From the NCBI RefSeq assembly GCF_900177515.1, contig NZ_FXAK01000005.1:61001-125000 (forward strand): a stretch of 64,000 nt of DNA, given 5' to 3'. The first letter of the stretch is position 1. Each line of letters begins with the position of its first letter. Shown here piece by piece: positions 42,639-51,229 of the stretch. The DNA comes from Azospirillum oryzae (GTDB lineage Bacteria; Pseudomonadota; Alphaproteobacteria; Azospirillales; Azospirillaceae). The notes beneath the pieces were generated by a model. It had not been told where the DNA came from. It was given only the letters and a program-made list of their open reading frames with translations, and did no database searches. Both the position numbers and the translations under genes were made by a program.

Positions 42639-43157
42639 ATGAAATCCCTATACGTCAAGGCGGAGACGGTGCTGGCGACCACGCTGCTCGCCGTCATCGT
42701 CCTGCTGGTCTTCGTGGCCGGCATCAGCCGCTGGTTCGGCTATCCCCTGGTCTGGTCGGTGGACGTCGCGCAGTTGCTGTTCGCCTGGGCCAGCTTCCTG
42801 GGCGCCGACCTCGCGCTGCGCAAGCATGCCCATATCGGCATCGACTATCTCGTTAAGCGCCTGCCGCCGCGCGTGCGCGCCATCCTGGACATCCTGCTGG
42901 CGCTGCTGGTGCTGGCCTTCCTGCTGACGATGGCGGTCAAGGGCTATCAGCTGACCATGCTCAACCTGGAGCGCCAGTTCGGCGACAGCGGCATCAGCTA
43001 TGCCTTCGTCACCTCGGCGGTGCCGGTCGGCTGCCTGCTGCTGTCCTTCACCCTGCTGGGGCAGACGATGGCCGCCATCGGCCGGCTTCGCCGCACCCCG
43101 CGCCCGATCTTCAACACGCCGTCGGAAGTCCCGGCGGCGGAGGAGGTGATGCCGTGA
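42639..43157 (+). CDS. dctQ: TRAP transporter small membrane subunit (DctQ family)
   Basis: A 172-residue protein with four hydrophobic segments and the DctQ-family blocks WSVDVAQLLFAWASFLGADL and LRKHAHIGIDYLVKRLPP. It forms the small integral subunit of the TRAP carrier. It lies between dctP (135-nt gap with no gene) and dctM, whose GTG start overlaps its stop (GTGA at 43154-43157). ATG 42639 is the first codon consistent with the membrane segments; an open frame to 42543 carries only low-complexity upstream residues. Confidence 0.93.
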   Translation: MKSLYVKAETVLATTLLAVIVLLVFVAGISRWFGYPLVWSVDVAQLLFAWASFLGADLALRKHAHIGIDYLVKRLPPRVRAILDILLALLVLAFLLTMAVKGYQLTMLNLERQFGDSGISYAFVTSAVPVGCLLLSFTLLGQTMAAIGRLRRTPRPIFNTPSEVPAAEEVMP

Positions 43158-44431
43158 TCCTGCTCGCCCTCACCTTCTTCGTCCTGATGGCGCTGGGTGT
43201 TCCCATCGCCTTCGCCATCGGCATGGCCGGCTTCACCTTCTTCCTGACCAACGGCATCATCCCGGTGTCGATCGGGGTGCAGCAGGTCGCCACCGCCTCC
43301 CAGAGCTTCCCGCTGCTGGCCGTCCCCTTCTTCGTGCTGGCCGGCCACATGATGAACCGGACCGGCATCACCCACCGCCTGATCGCCTGTTCCAACGTGC
43401 TTGTGTCGTGGATGTCCGGCGGGCTGGCGCAGGTCTGCATCGTGCTGTCCACCCTGATGGGCGGCGTGTCGGGCTCCGCAGTCGCCGACGCGGCGATGGA
43501 GGCGCGCATCCTGGGCCCGGACCTGATCCGCAGCGGCTATTCGAAGGGCTTCACCTCGGCCGTCATCGCGGTGGGATCGCTCATCACCGCGACCATCCCG
43601 CCCAGCCTGGGCCTGATCCTGTACGGCTTCGTCGGCAACGTTTCCATCGGCCGGCTGTTCCTGGCCGGCATCGTTCCCGGCTTCCTGATGATGGCCGTGC
43701 TGATGGTCACCGTCTGGTGGATCGCGCGCCGCCGCGGCTACGGCGCCGCCACCACCCAGCGGCCGACCGGCAAGGCGATGTGGGAGGCGGTGGTCCACGC
43801 CAAATGGGCGCTGCTGTTCCCGGTGGCCCTGCTGGTCGCCATCCGCGGCGGCCTGTTCACCCCGTCGGAGGTCGGCGCCTTCGCCGTCATCTATGCCGGC
43901 GTCATCGGCTTCTTCGTGCACAAGGAACTGACTCTGCGCGACATGGCCGACGCGCTGGTGGAGGCGGTGACGGACACCGGCCTGATCCTGCTCATCATCC
44001 TGTTCTCCGGCATGGTCGGCTACGCCATCGTCTTCGAACAGGCGCCGCAGAGCATCGCCGCCGCCATGACCGGCCTGACGCGGGAGCCGGCGCTGGTCGT
44101 CACCCTGATCCTGATCTTCCTGTTCGTCGCCGGCCTGTTCATCGAAAGCACGGTGCTGGTCCTGCTGCTGACACCGATCTTCCTGCCGATCGTCCAGCCG
44201 CTGGGCGTCGATCCGGTGCATTTCGGCATCCTGATGATGACCATCGTCACGCTTGGCTCGATGACCCCGCCGGTGGGGGTGGCGATGTACACGGTTTGCA
44301 GCCTGCTGGACTGCCCGGTCGAAGAATACATCGTCGAATCCATCCCCTTTGTCCTGGCTGTGGTGGGTCTGGTCGCGGTGATGCTGCTGTGGCCCGGCCT
44401 GGTGCTGTTCGTGCCGAATGCGCTGATGTGA
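43154..44431 (+). CDS. dctM: TRAP transporter large membrane subunit (DctM family)
   Basis: A 425-residue membrane protein with about 12 hydrophobic segments. Family motifs: ALGVPIAFAIGMAGF near the N-terminus, GGVSGSAVADAAMEARILGP and ATIPPSLGLILYGF in the middle, and GSMTPPVGVAMYTVCSL near the C-terminus. It catalyses sodium-linked uptake with DctP and DctQ. Start is GTG 43154 overlapping the dctQ stop. It is the last gene of the TRAP operon; there is no regulator gene beside the operon. Confidence 0.95.
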   Translation: MILLALTFFVLMALGVPIAFAIGMAGFTFFLTNGIIPVSIGVQQVATASQSFPLLAVPFFVLAGHMMNRTGITHRLIACSNVLVSWMSGGLAQVCIVLSTLMGGVSGSAVADAAMEARILGPDLIRSGYSKGFTSAVIAVGSLITATIPPSLGLILYGFVGNVSIGRLFLAGIVPGFLMMAVLMVTVWWIARRRGYGAATTQRPTGKAMWEAVVHAKWALLFPVALLVAIRGGLFTPSEVGAFAVIYAGVIGFFVHKELTLRDMADALVEAVTDTGLILLIILFSGMVGYAIVFEQAPQSIAAAMTGLTREPALVVTLILIFLFVAGLFIESTVLVLLLTPIFLPIVQPLGVDPVHFGILMMTIVTLGSMTPPVGVAMYTVCSLLDCPVEEYIVESIPFVLAVVGLVAVMLLWPGLVLFVPNALM

Positions 44432-44473
44432 GCGCACCGGTGAATGTCACAGCGGGGCGGTCGGGATTCCGAC

Positions 44474-44501
44474 TTGCAGCATTCGCGAAAGCTCCTATAT
44501 G
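44474..44501 (+). promoter_or_regulatory. Promoter for the 26-residue peptide gene
   Basis: TTGCAG (44474-44479) and TATATG (44496-44501), separated by 16 bp, form a sigma70-like promoter 43 nt after dctM. A transcript starting near 44508 would carry the short leader, peptide gene and terminator at 44661-44696. Confidence 0.6.
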
Positions 44502-44538
44502 CTGCGTCGTACGCCAACAACAGAAAGGAGGTGATCTC

Positions 44539-44619
44539 GTGTCTCATTGTCCGTCTCACTCGTCGTCGAGCGCCAAGGCCGAGGTCTCTTTCTTCGCGGA
44601 AGGGATTTGGGTCCGCTAA
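44539..44619 (+). CDS. 26-residue peptide gene with extreme Shine-Dalgarno sequence
   Basis: A GTG-started frame encodes 26 residues, beginning MSHCPSHSSSSAKAEV and ending SFFAEGIWVR, then TAA. AGAAAGGAGGTGATC (44522-44536) lies just upstream and is complementary over 15 nt to the 3' end of bacterial 16S rRNA (GATCACCTCCTTTCT), far more than a normal Shine-Dalgarno sequence. With a promoter at 44474-44501 and a terminator at 44661-44696 it forms a complete small transcription unit of about 190 nt. The peptide is Ser-rich with Cys and two His near the start. It could be a true small protein or a leader peptide; I do not recognise it. Confidence 0.65.
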   Translation: MSHCPSHSSSSAKAEVSFFAEGIWVR

Positions 44620-44660
44620 GGACTGCGCCGTGGTGTCGACGACACACGGATTGACAATGG

Positions 44661-44696
44661 AAGGGCTGCCGGAAACGGCGGCCCTTCTTTGTTTTT
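44661..44696 (+). terminator. Intrinsic terminator after the peptide gene
   Basis: AAGGGCTGCCG (44661-44671) pairs with CGGCGGCCCTT (44676-44686; one T-G wobble) around GAAA, followed by CTTTGTTTTT. The stable tetraloop, long stem and T-run make it the clearest intrinsic terminator of the window. Confidence 0.9.
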
Positions 44697-44813
44697 CGCA
44701 CATCTGCACCTGCTCCGCCGCCCATTGACGCCGATGGGCGGCCCGGTCACGCTGCTCCGCGTCGGGAGAAGACGAGGGATGACGATGCGCGGCGAGCTGG
44801 GGCCGGTGGACTG

Positions 44814-47525
44814 ATGGCCGAACCGGAAGGCGACGACCGGCCTTCGCCCGACGCGCTGCTGGAAGAAGCCAACCGCGAGCGGCGCGGGCGGCTGAAGATC
44901 TTCCTCGGTGCGGCTCCCGGCGTCGGCAAGACCTATGCGATGCTGGAGGATGCCCGCGCCAGAATTCGCGACGGCACCGACGTGGTCATCGGCGTGGTCG
45001 AGACGCATGGGCGACGCGACACCGAAGCTCTCCTGGACGGGCTGGACGTGCTGCCGCGGCGGCGAATCGACTATCGCGGGCGGCCGTTCCAGGAAATGGA
45101 CCTGGACGCCATCCTGGCCCGCCGGCCGAAACTGGTGCTGGTGGACGAACTCGCCCACACCAACATCCCCGGCAGCCGCCACGTCAAGCGCTGGCAGGAT
45201 GTGGACGAGATCCTCGACGCCGGGATCGACGTCTTCTCGACGCTGAACGTCCAGCATCTGGAAAGCCTGAACGACGTCGTCGAGCGCATCGCCGGGATCA
45301 AGGTGCGCGAGACCCTGCCCGACGGTGTCCTGCAGCGGGCCGACGAGATCGCACTGATCGACCTGCCGCCGCAGGAACTCATCCGGCGCCTGCAGGAGGG
45401 CAAGGTCTATGTGCCCGAACAGGCCAAGCGCGCGGCCGACCATTTCTTCTCCCCCGGCACGCTGACGGCGTTGCGCGAGATGGCGCTGCGGCAGGCTGCG
45501 GAGCGGGTGGACGCGCAGATGCTGCGCTATATGCGCGCCCACGCCATCGCCGGCCCTTGGCCGACGCGCGAGCGCATCCTGGTGTGCATCGGCGACGGAC
45601 CGCAGGCCCTGCGGCTGGTGCGTACCGCCAAGCGGGCGGCGGAACGGCGGGATGCGCCCTGGGTGGCGCTGTATGTCGAGACGCACCGCGACCATGCGTT
45701 GTCGGAAGAGGACAAGGACTGCATCGCCCAGGCGCTGCGGCTGGCCGAACAGCTGGGCGGCGAGACGGCCGTGGTCCAGGGCGAGCGGGCGGCGGCGGAG
45801 ATCCTGGCCTTCGCCCGTGCCCGCAACGTCAGCCAGATCATCGTCGGCCGCGCCCACCCAAAGAGCCGGCTGCGCGCGCTGCACCAGTCGGTGACTACCG
45901 ACCTGCTGGCCCGCAACGAGAATTTCGACGTCATGGTGGTGGCCGGCGAGGACGAGCGGCCGGCGCGCAGCCTCGACACCAGGGCGCCCTCCCCCGCCTT
46001 CGACTGGCTGGCCTACATTGTCGCGACGCTGACCGTCGCGGCGGCGACGGCGGTCGGGCTGCTGATCGACGTCTGGCTGCCGCTGCCCAACATCTCGGTC
46101 GCCTATCTGATCGGCGTGCTGCTGGTGGCGATCCGCCACGGGCTGGCGCCGTCGATCTATGCGTCGGTGCTGAGCTTCCTCGCCTTCAACTTCCTGTTCA
46201 CCGAGCCGAAATACACCTTCGCCATCACCGACGTGCAGAACATCATGACGGTGTTCTTCTTCCTGGTGGCGGCGGTCATCACCTCCAACCTCGCCGCCCG
46301 CGTCCGCGCCCAGGTGGAGGCGACGCGGCTCAGCGCCCGGCGCACCGCCAACCTCTACGACTTCAACCGCCGCATCTCGGCGGCGGTCGGGCTGGACGAC
46401 GTTCTGTGGGCGGTGGTGCATCACGTCGCCGCGACCATGAACGGCCGCTCGCTGGTGCTGCTGCCGCGCGACGGCCGGCTGGAGGTCGCCGCCGGCTATC
46501 CGCCCGAGGACACGCTGGACGAGAAGTCGATGGCGGCGGCGCGCTGGTCGTGGGAGAACGGCAAGACCGCCGGCCGCGGCTCCACCACCCTGCCCGCCGC
46601 CGACTGGCTGTTCCTGCCGCTGCGCACCGGGCGGGGGCCGATGGGAGTGCTGGGCGTCCAGATGACGGAGGGGCAGCAGTTGCTGTCGCCGGAACAGGGG
46701 CGGCTGCTCGACACGCTGGCCGATCAGGCGGCGATCGCCATCGAGCGGACGGCGCTGGTCGCCGACATCGAGACGGCGCGCGTCGCCGCGGAGACGGAGC
46801 GGCTGCGCTCTGCCCTGCTGTCCTCGCTGTCCCACGACCTGCGCACGCCGTTGGTCTCCATCCTTGGCGCGTCGTCCAGCCTGACCAGCTTTGGCGAGGC
46901 GCTGGCCCCGGCCGAGCGGACGGAGCTGGTGCAGACCATCCAGGAGGAAGCGGAGCGGCTGAACCGCTTCGTGCAGAACCTGCTGGACATGACGCGGATC
47001 GGCTCGGGCACGCTGAAGCCGCGCACCGACTGGGTCGATCTGGCCGACGTGATCGCAGCGGCGCTGGGCCGGGCCAAACGGATGCTGGAGGGCCGCCCGG
47101 TGCGGCTGGAACTGGAGCCGGGGCTGCCGTTGCTGCGGCTCGACCCCGTGCTGGCCGGGCAGGTCTTCTTCAACCTGATCGACAACGCCTGCAAATATTC
47201 GCCCAACGGCAGCCCCATCGTCATTCGGGCGCGGCGCAGCGGCGGCGAGGCGCTGATCGAGCTGTGCGACCAGGGGCCGGGCATTCCGGAGGCCGACCGC
47301 GAGCGCATCTTCGACATGTTCTACCGGGTGGAGGCGGGCGACGCGCAGACGGCGGGCACCGGCCTTGGCCTTGCCATCTGCCGTGGTATCGTGGAGGCGC
47401 ATGGCGGCAGCATCCGGGCGCTGCCCGGCCGCCATGGCCCCGGCACCTGCATCGCCATCCTGCTGCCGGTTCCGGCCGGGCCGGAGATCGCCGGGATGGA
47501 AGGAGACGGCACGCGTGGCGAATAA
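44814..47525 (+). CDS. kdpD: Osmosensitive K+ channel-type sensor histidine kinase KdpD
   Basis: A 903-residue KdpD. Order: KdpD N-terminal domain with Walker A GAAPGVGKT (residues 32-40) and LVLVDELAHTNIPGSRHVKR-like block (DELAHTN), universal-stress domain (about 250-370), four closely spaced membrane segments (about 400-500), GAF-like domain, HisKA with His in SLSHDLRTPL, and ATPase domain (DNACKYSPNG, GTGLGLAICRGI). It senses potassium limitation or osmotic change and phosphorylates KdpE. ATG 44814 overlaps the stop of a nine- to eleven-codon micro-frame (44779-44814), and GAGGG lies before that. No kdpFABC genes are in the window. Confidence 0.95.
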   Translation: MAEPEGDDRPSPDALLEEANRERRGRLKIFLGAAPGVGKTYAMLEDARARIRDGTDVVIGVVETHGRRDTEALLDGLDVLPRRRIDYRGRPFQEMDLDAILARRPKLVLVDELAHTNIPGSRHVKRWQDVDEILDAGIDVFSTLNVQHLESLNDVVERIAGIKVRETLPDGVLQRADEIALIDLPPQELIRRLQEGKVYVPEQAKRAADHFFSPGTLTALREMALRQAAERVDAQMLRYMRAHAIAGPWPTRERILVCIGDGPQALRLVRTAKRAAERRDAPWVALYVETHRDHALSEEDKDCIAQALRLAEQLGGETAVVQGERAAAEILAFARARNVSQIIVGRAHPKSRLRALHQSVTTDLLARNENFDVMVVAGEDERPARSLDTRAPSPAFDWLAYIVATLTVAAATAVGLLIDVWLPLPNISVAYLIGVLLVAIRHGLAPSIYASVLSFLAFNFLFTEPKYTFAITDVQNIMTVFFFLVAAVITSNLAARVRAQVEATRLSARRTANLYDFNRRISAAVGLDDVLWAVVHHVAATMNGRSLVLLPRDGRLEVAAGYPPEDTLDEKSMAAARWSWENGKTAGRGSTTLPAADWLFLPLRTGRGPMGVLGVQMTEGQQLLSPEQGRLLDTLADQAAIAIERTALVADIETARVAAETERLRSALLSSLSHDLRTPLVSILGASSSLTSFGEALAPAERTELVQTIQEEAERLNRFVQNLLDMTRIGSGTLKPRTDWVDLADVIAAALGRAKRMLEGRPVRLELEPGLPLLRLDPVLAGQVFFNLIDNACKYSPNGSPIVIRARRSGGEALIELCDQGPGIPEADRERIFDMFYRVEAGDAQTAGTGLGLAICRGIVEAHGGSIRALPGRHGPGTCIAILLPVPAGPEIAGMEGDGTRGE

Positions 47526-48216
47526 TCCGGCGGCCAAAATTCTAGTGGTCGATGACGAGCCGCAAATCCGCAAGTTCCTGCGCATCAGCCTGTCGGCCAA
47601 CGGCTATGAGGTGGTGGAGGCGGAGAGCGGCCGCGACGGTGTCGAGGCCTGCGCGCGGCATCGACCCGATCTGGTGATCCTCGACCTCGGCCTGCCCGAC
47701 CTCGACGGGCAGGAGGTCATCAGCGCGGTGCGCCAGACCTCGCCGGTGCCGATCATCGTGCTGTCGGTGCGCGCCCAGGAGTACGACAAGGTGGAGGCGC
47801 TGGACCGCGGCGCCATCGACTATGTGGTCAAGCCCTTCGGCGTCGGCGAACTGATGGCCCGCGTGCGCGCCGTCCTGCGCCAGCGCCCGGCCGACGCGGA
47901 ACCGGCGACCACCGTCACCGCCGGCGCCGTCGTCATCGACCTCGCCCGCCGGGTGGTCGGGCGCAACGGCGCGGAGGTCCACCTGTCGCGCAAGGAGTAT
48001 GAGCTTCTGGCGATGCTGGCCCGCCACGCCGACCACGTCCTGACCCACGCCGAACTGCTGCGCGAGGTCTGGGGGCCGGCGCATGTCCACGACACCGCCT
48101 ATCTGCGGGTCTATGTGAAGCAGCTCCGCCAGAAGCTGGAGGCGGACCCCAACCTGCCGACGCTGATCGTGACGGAGCCGGGGGTGGGATACCGGTTCAG
48201 GACGGGGGTGGAGTGA
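47515..48216 (+). CDS. kdpE: Response regulator KdpE
   Basis: A 233-residue OmpR-type regulator: receiver domain with acidic pocket KILVVDDEPQ, phospho-acceptor Asp57 in DLVILDLGLPDLDG and a C-terminal winged helix with LSRKEYELLAMLARHADHV and RVYVKQLRQKLE. GTG 47515 with AAGGAG 9 nt upstream is chosen; it overlaps the kdpD end by 11 nt, so the kinase and regulator are coupled. Its usual target, kdpFABC, is not present here and must be elsewhere, or the pair has another target. It converges on the dehydrogenase gene with 12 nt between stops. Confidence 0.95.
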   Translation: MANNPAAKILVVDDEPQIRKFLRISLSANGYEVVEAESGRDGVEACARHRPDLVILDLGLPDLDGQEVISAVRQTSPVPIIVLSVRAQEYDKVEALDRGAIDYVVKPFGVGELMARVRAVLRQRPADAEPATTVTAGAVVIDLARRVVGRNGAEVHLSRKEYELLAMLARHADHVLTHAELLREVWGPAHVHDTAYLRVYVKQLRQKLEADPNLPTLIVTEPGVGYRFRTGVE

Positions 48217-48228
48217 GGCAGGTCAGCG

Positions 48229-49221
48229 TCAATGTCGCCGCATCCTCCGCTCCGACCCGCGCCCCAAACTCCGATACGCCGCCACGGCCACCACCGCCGC
48301 GCCGGCCATCAGCATGGGCGAGACCCAGGCGGGTGGCGGGGTGTAGAAGCCGCCAACCACTCCCCGCCCCCGCTCCACCGGACGGAACAGGTTGCCGTCG
48401 CTGTGCGGAGCGGGTGGCTGGCGGTCGAAATGGCGGTGTGCGCCGTAACCGGCGATCTTCTCCACAAGACGCGGTGCCACCGCATAGCCCAGGCGTGACA
48501 GCGGGGCCAATGCCCCGACCATGGCACGCGCCCTCGGACGGCGGGCGACCGACACCATCGTTTCCGCCACATCGTTGGGATCGTCGTAGATCGGGCCTTC
48601 CGGCGACAACTCATGTCCGGTGTAGTTGGCGCCATGCATCATGCCCGGCGTGTCGGTGAAGGACGGGTAGACGCCGCAGACATGCAGGTCCGGGCTGTCC
48701 ACCAGTTCCGCCCGCAGGCTGTCCAGCATACCGTCCAGCCCGAACTTGCTGGCCGAATAGGCCGCGGCATAGGGCGCCGGGGCGAAGGCCCCGATCGAAA
48801 CGGTGGCGATGAAGGTGCCATGCCCCTGGCGGCGGAACAGCGGAATCACGGCATGGGCGCCGTAGAGCGGTCCCAGCAGGTTGGTTTCGATCACCCGGCG
48901 ATGGGCCTCGACCGGCGTCTCTTCAAATCGGCCGACGGCGCCGACGCCGGCATTGGCGATCCAGATGTCGATGGAACCGTATTCCTCCACCGTGCGGTCG
49001 GCCAGACGCTTCACCGCGTCGGCATCGGTGACGTCGGTGGGGAGGACGACGGCGCTGGCGCCGAGGCCGCGGCATTCCTCCGCCACCTCCTCCAGCAGTT
49101 CCTCGCGGCGGGCGGCCAGCGCTAGGCGGGCGCCTTCCCGTGCGAAGGCCAGGGCGGTGGCCCGCCCGATTCCGCTCGACGCTCCGGCCACCACCACGAC
49201 GGCCCCGTTCAGGTCCCGCAT
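48229..49221 (-). CDS. Short-chain dehydrogenase with C-terminal membrane anchor (second copy)
   Basis: A 330-residue SDR with cofactor loop AGASSGIGR (12-20), NAG (90-92) and catalytic Ser142, Tyr155, Lys159 (VSIGAFAP, YAAAYSASKFG). The C-terminus has GNLFRPVERG and a hydrophobic segment (VSPMLMAGAAVVAVAAY), the same layout as the enzyme at 40190-41215 (DNLFHPVDG plus hydrophobic tail). ATG 49221 has GGAGG 8 nt upstream; an open frame to 49329 is not supported. It follows the ThDP-dependent enzyme gene by 73 nt on the same strand. Substrate unknown. Confidence 0.9.
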   Translation of the reverse strand: MRDLNGAVVVVAGASSGIGRATALAFAREGARLALAARREELLEEVAEECRGLGASAVVLPTDVTDADAVKRLADRTVEEYGSIDIWIANAGVGAVGRFEETPVEAHRRVIETNLLGPLYGAHAVIPLFRRQGHGTFIATVSIGAFAPAPYAAAYSASKFGLDGMLDSLRAELVDSPDLHVCGVYPSFTDTPGMMHGANYTGHELSPEGPIYDDPNDVAETMVSVARRPRARAMVGALAPLSRLGYAVAPRLVEKIAGYGAHRHFDRQPPAPHSDGNLFRPVERGRGVVGGFYTPPPAWVSPMLMAGAAVVAVAAYRSLGRGSERRMRRH

Positions 49222-49294
49222 TCTCCAATCCTCCGGCTGACGCTGTATCGACAGTTTCAACAGGAGGGGATGGACGGTGTTGCGGGTCCGTCGG

Positions 49295-51109
49295 TCAGCG
49301 CTTCTTTCCGCCGCCTTTTCCACCGCCATGCGGCAGATAGCTTTCGACGAGGTCCTTGGCGGTGTCCTTCAGCATGTCCCACACCTCCGGATCGCCCTTG
49401 GCCAGTGTCGCCATCATCGCGGCGGCGTTCTTCAGCGTGATGTGCGGCGGCAGCGGCGGCACGTTGGGATCGGTGTAGGCCTCGACCAGAACCGGGCCGC
49501 GGGTCGCCAGCGCCTCGTCCCACACCTTGTCGAGGTCTTCCGGCTTGTCGACGAACAACCCCTTGAAGCCCAGCATTTCGGCATAGCGGGCATAGGGGAC
49601 GTCGGGAAGCTCCTGCGACGCCTCGAACTTCGGATTGCCGGCCTGGGCCCGCATCTCCCAGGTGACCTGATTGAGGTCGCGGTTGTTCAGGACCAGCACG
49701 ATGAAACGCGGGTCGCTCCACTGCTTCCAGTATTTCGACAGGGTGATGAGGGCGTTCATGCCGTTCATCTGCATGGCGCCGTCGCCGACGATGGCCAGCA
49801 CCGGGCGGTCGGGATGGGCGAACTTGGCGGCCAGCGCATAGGGCATGCCCGGCCCCATGGTGGCGAGGCCGCCGCACAGGCTGGCCTTCATGCCCCGCCG
49901 GATCTTGATGTCGCGGGCGTACCAGTTGGTGCCGGACCCGGTATCGCAGGCGATCACCACGTCGTCGGGCAGCTTAGGCGACAGCTCCCAGAAGACGCGC
50001 TGCGGGTTGAGCGGCGTGGCGTCGTTCATGGCGCGGGCTTCCAGCACCTTCCACCACTCGGCGACACCGGCCTCGATCCCCTCGCGCCAGGAACGGTCCT
50101 GCTTGCGCTGGAGCAACGGGATCAGCTCGCGCAGGGTGCCGGCGCTGTCGCCGACCAGATTGACCTCCATCGGGTAGCGGATGCTGAGCATCTTCGGGTC
50201 GATGTCGATCTGCACGCCGCGCGCCTGCCCCTCCTTGGGCAGGAACTCCGAATAGGGGAAGCCGGAGCCGATCATCAGCAGCGTGTCGCAGTTCACCATC
50301 ATCTCGTAGCTGGGCCGGGTACCGAGCAGGCCGATGGAACCGGTGACGAAGGGCAGGTCGTCGGGCAGAGCCGCCTTGCCGAGCAGCGCCTTGGCGACGC
50401 CGGCGCCGAGGATGTCGGCCACCTCGATCACCTCGTCGGTGGCGTTCAGCGCCCCGGCGCCGACCAGGATCGCCACCTTGGAACCGGCGTTCAGCACGTC
50501 GGCGGCGCGGCGCAGGTTGGCCTCCGCCGGGCGGACGACGGGGGCGGAATAGCCGACGCCGGAATGGATCGTGCCATGGGCGCGCGGCGGCGTCTCCACC
50601 GCGTCCATCTCCTGGAGGTCGTTGGGCAGGATGATGCAGGTCACCGTCCGCTCGGCCTTGGCGATGCGCACCGCGCGGTCCACCAGATGCCGCACCTGGG
50701 CGGGGGTGGAGGCCATGTGGACATATTCGCCGGCCACGTCCTTGAACAGCGAGACGAGGTCGACCTCCTGCTGGTAATGGCCGCCGAGTGCGGTCAGCGC
50801 CTGCTGGCCGACGATGGCCAGCACCGGCTGGTGGTCGAGCTTGGCATCATAGAGGCCGTTCAGCAAATGGATGGCGCCGGGGCCGGAGGTTGCGAGGCAG
50901 ACGCCCAGCTCGCCGGTGTATTTGGCATGCGCGGTCGCCATGAAGGCAGCCAGTTCCTCATGGCGGGCCTGGACGAAATCGAATTGGTCGCCGGTGCGGG
51001 CGAGCGCCCCGACCAGCCCGTTGATGCCGTCGCCGGGATAGCCGAAGACCCGCTTCACACCCCATTCCGAGAGCCGCTGCCAGAAGAAATCGCTGACGTT
51101 CGGAGCCAT
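49295..51109 (-). CDS. Thiamine diphosphate-dependent enzyme (pyruvate oxidase-like)
   Basis: A 604-residue ThDP enzyme of the acetohydroxyacid synthase/pyruvate oxidase superfamily. The cofactor-activating Glu is in ARHEELAAFMATAHAKYTG, the ThDP/Mg motif is VGDGAMQMNGMNALITL to NNRDLNQVTWEM, and the central domain reads GSGFPYSEFLPKEGQ. It resembles PoxB-like thiamine pyrophosphate-requiring proteins that oxidise or decarboxylate pyruvate, but no clear C-terminal membrane-binding peptide is present; the end is Gly/Lys-rich (GGGKGGGKKR). ATG 51109 follows AGAGG. It is 120 nt after the ttrA stop on the same strand; co-transcription with the ttr genes is possible. Confidence 0.88.
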   Translation of the reverse strand: MAPNVSDFFWQRLSEWGVKRVFGYPGDGINGLVGALARTGDQFDFVQARHEELAAFMATAHAKYTGELGVCLATSGPGAIHLLNGLYDAKLDHQPVLAIVGQQALTALGGHYQQEVDLVSLFKDVAGEYVHMASTPAQVRHLVDRAVRIAKAERTVTCIILPNDLQEMDAVETPPRAHGTIHSGVGYSAPVVRPAEANLRRAADVLNAGSKVAILVGAGALNATDEVIEVADILGAGVAKALLGKAALPDDLPFVTGSIGLLGTRPSYEMMVNCDTLLMIGSGFPYSEFLPKEGQARGVQIDIDPKMLSIRYPMEVNLVGDSAGTLRELIPLLQRKQDRSWREGIEAGVAEWWKVLEARAMNDATPLNPQRVFWELSPKLPDDVVIACDTGSGTNWYARDIKIRRGMKASLCGGLATMGPGMPYALAAKFAHPDRPVLAIVGDGAMQMNGMNALITLSKYWKQWSDPRFIVLVLNNRDLNQVTWEMRAQAGNPKFEASQELPDVPYARYAEMLGFKGLFVDKPEDLDKVWDEALATRGPVLVEAYTDPNVPPLPPHITLKNAAAMMATLAKGDPEVWDMLKDTAKDLVESYLPHGGGKGGGKKR

Positions 51110-51229
51110 TGTCGCCTCTCTTGTCTCTGGTCGTGTTTCACCGCCGTGTCTGTTTCAACTGTGCTCCGCCCCTTCGGTTCGCCCGAAGCGCTCGATTTTT
51201 TTTGCAGCCCTGCCCCCTCATGCGGTGGG

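Noticed and set aside
44522..44536. Fragment of a 16S rRNA gene
   Set aside because: The match is limited to 15 nt on the complementary strand and lies exactly at Shine-Dalgarno distance from a GTG; no further rRNA sequence is present.
44616..47600. A 994-codon minus-strand frame opposite kdpD
   Set aside because: kdpD has all expected domains in the plus strand; the minus frame is Arg/Gln/Gly low complexity.
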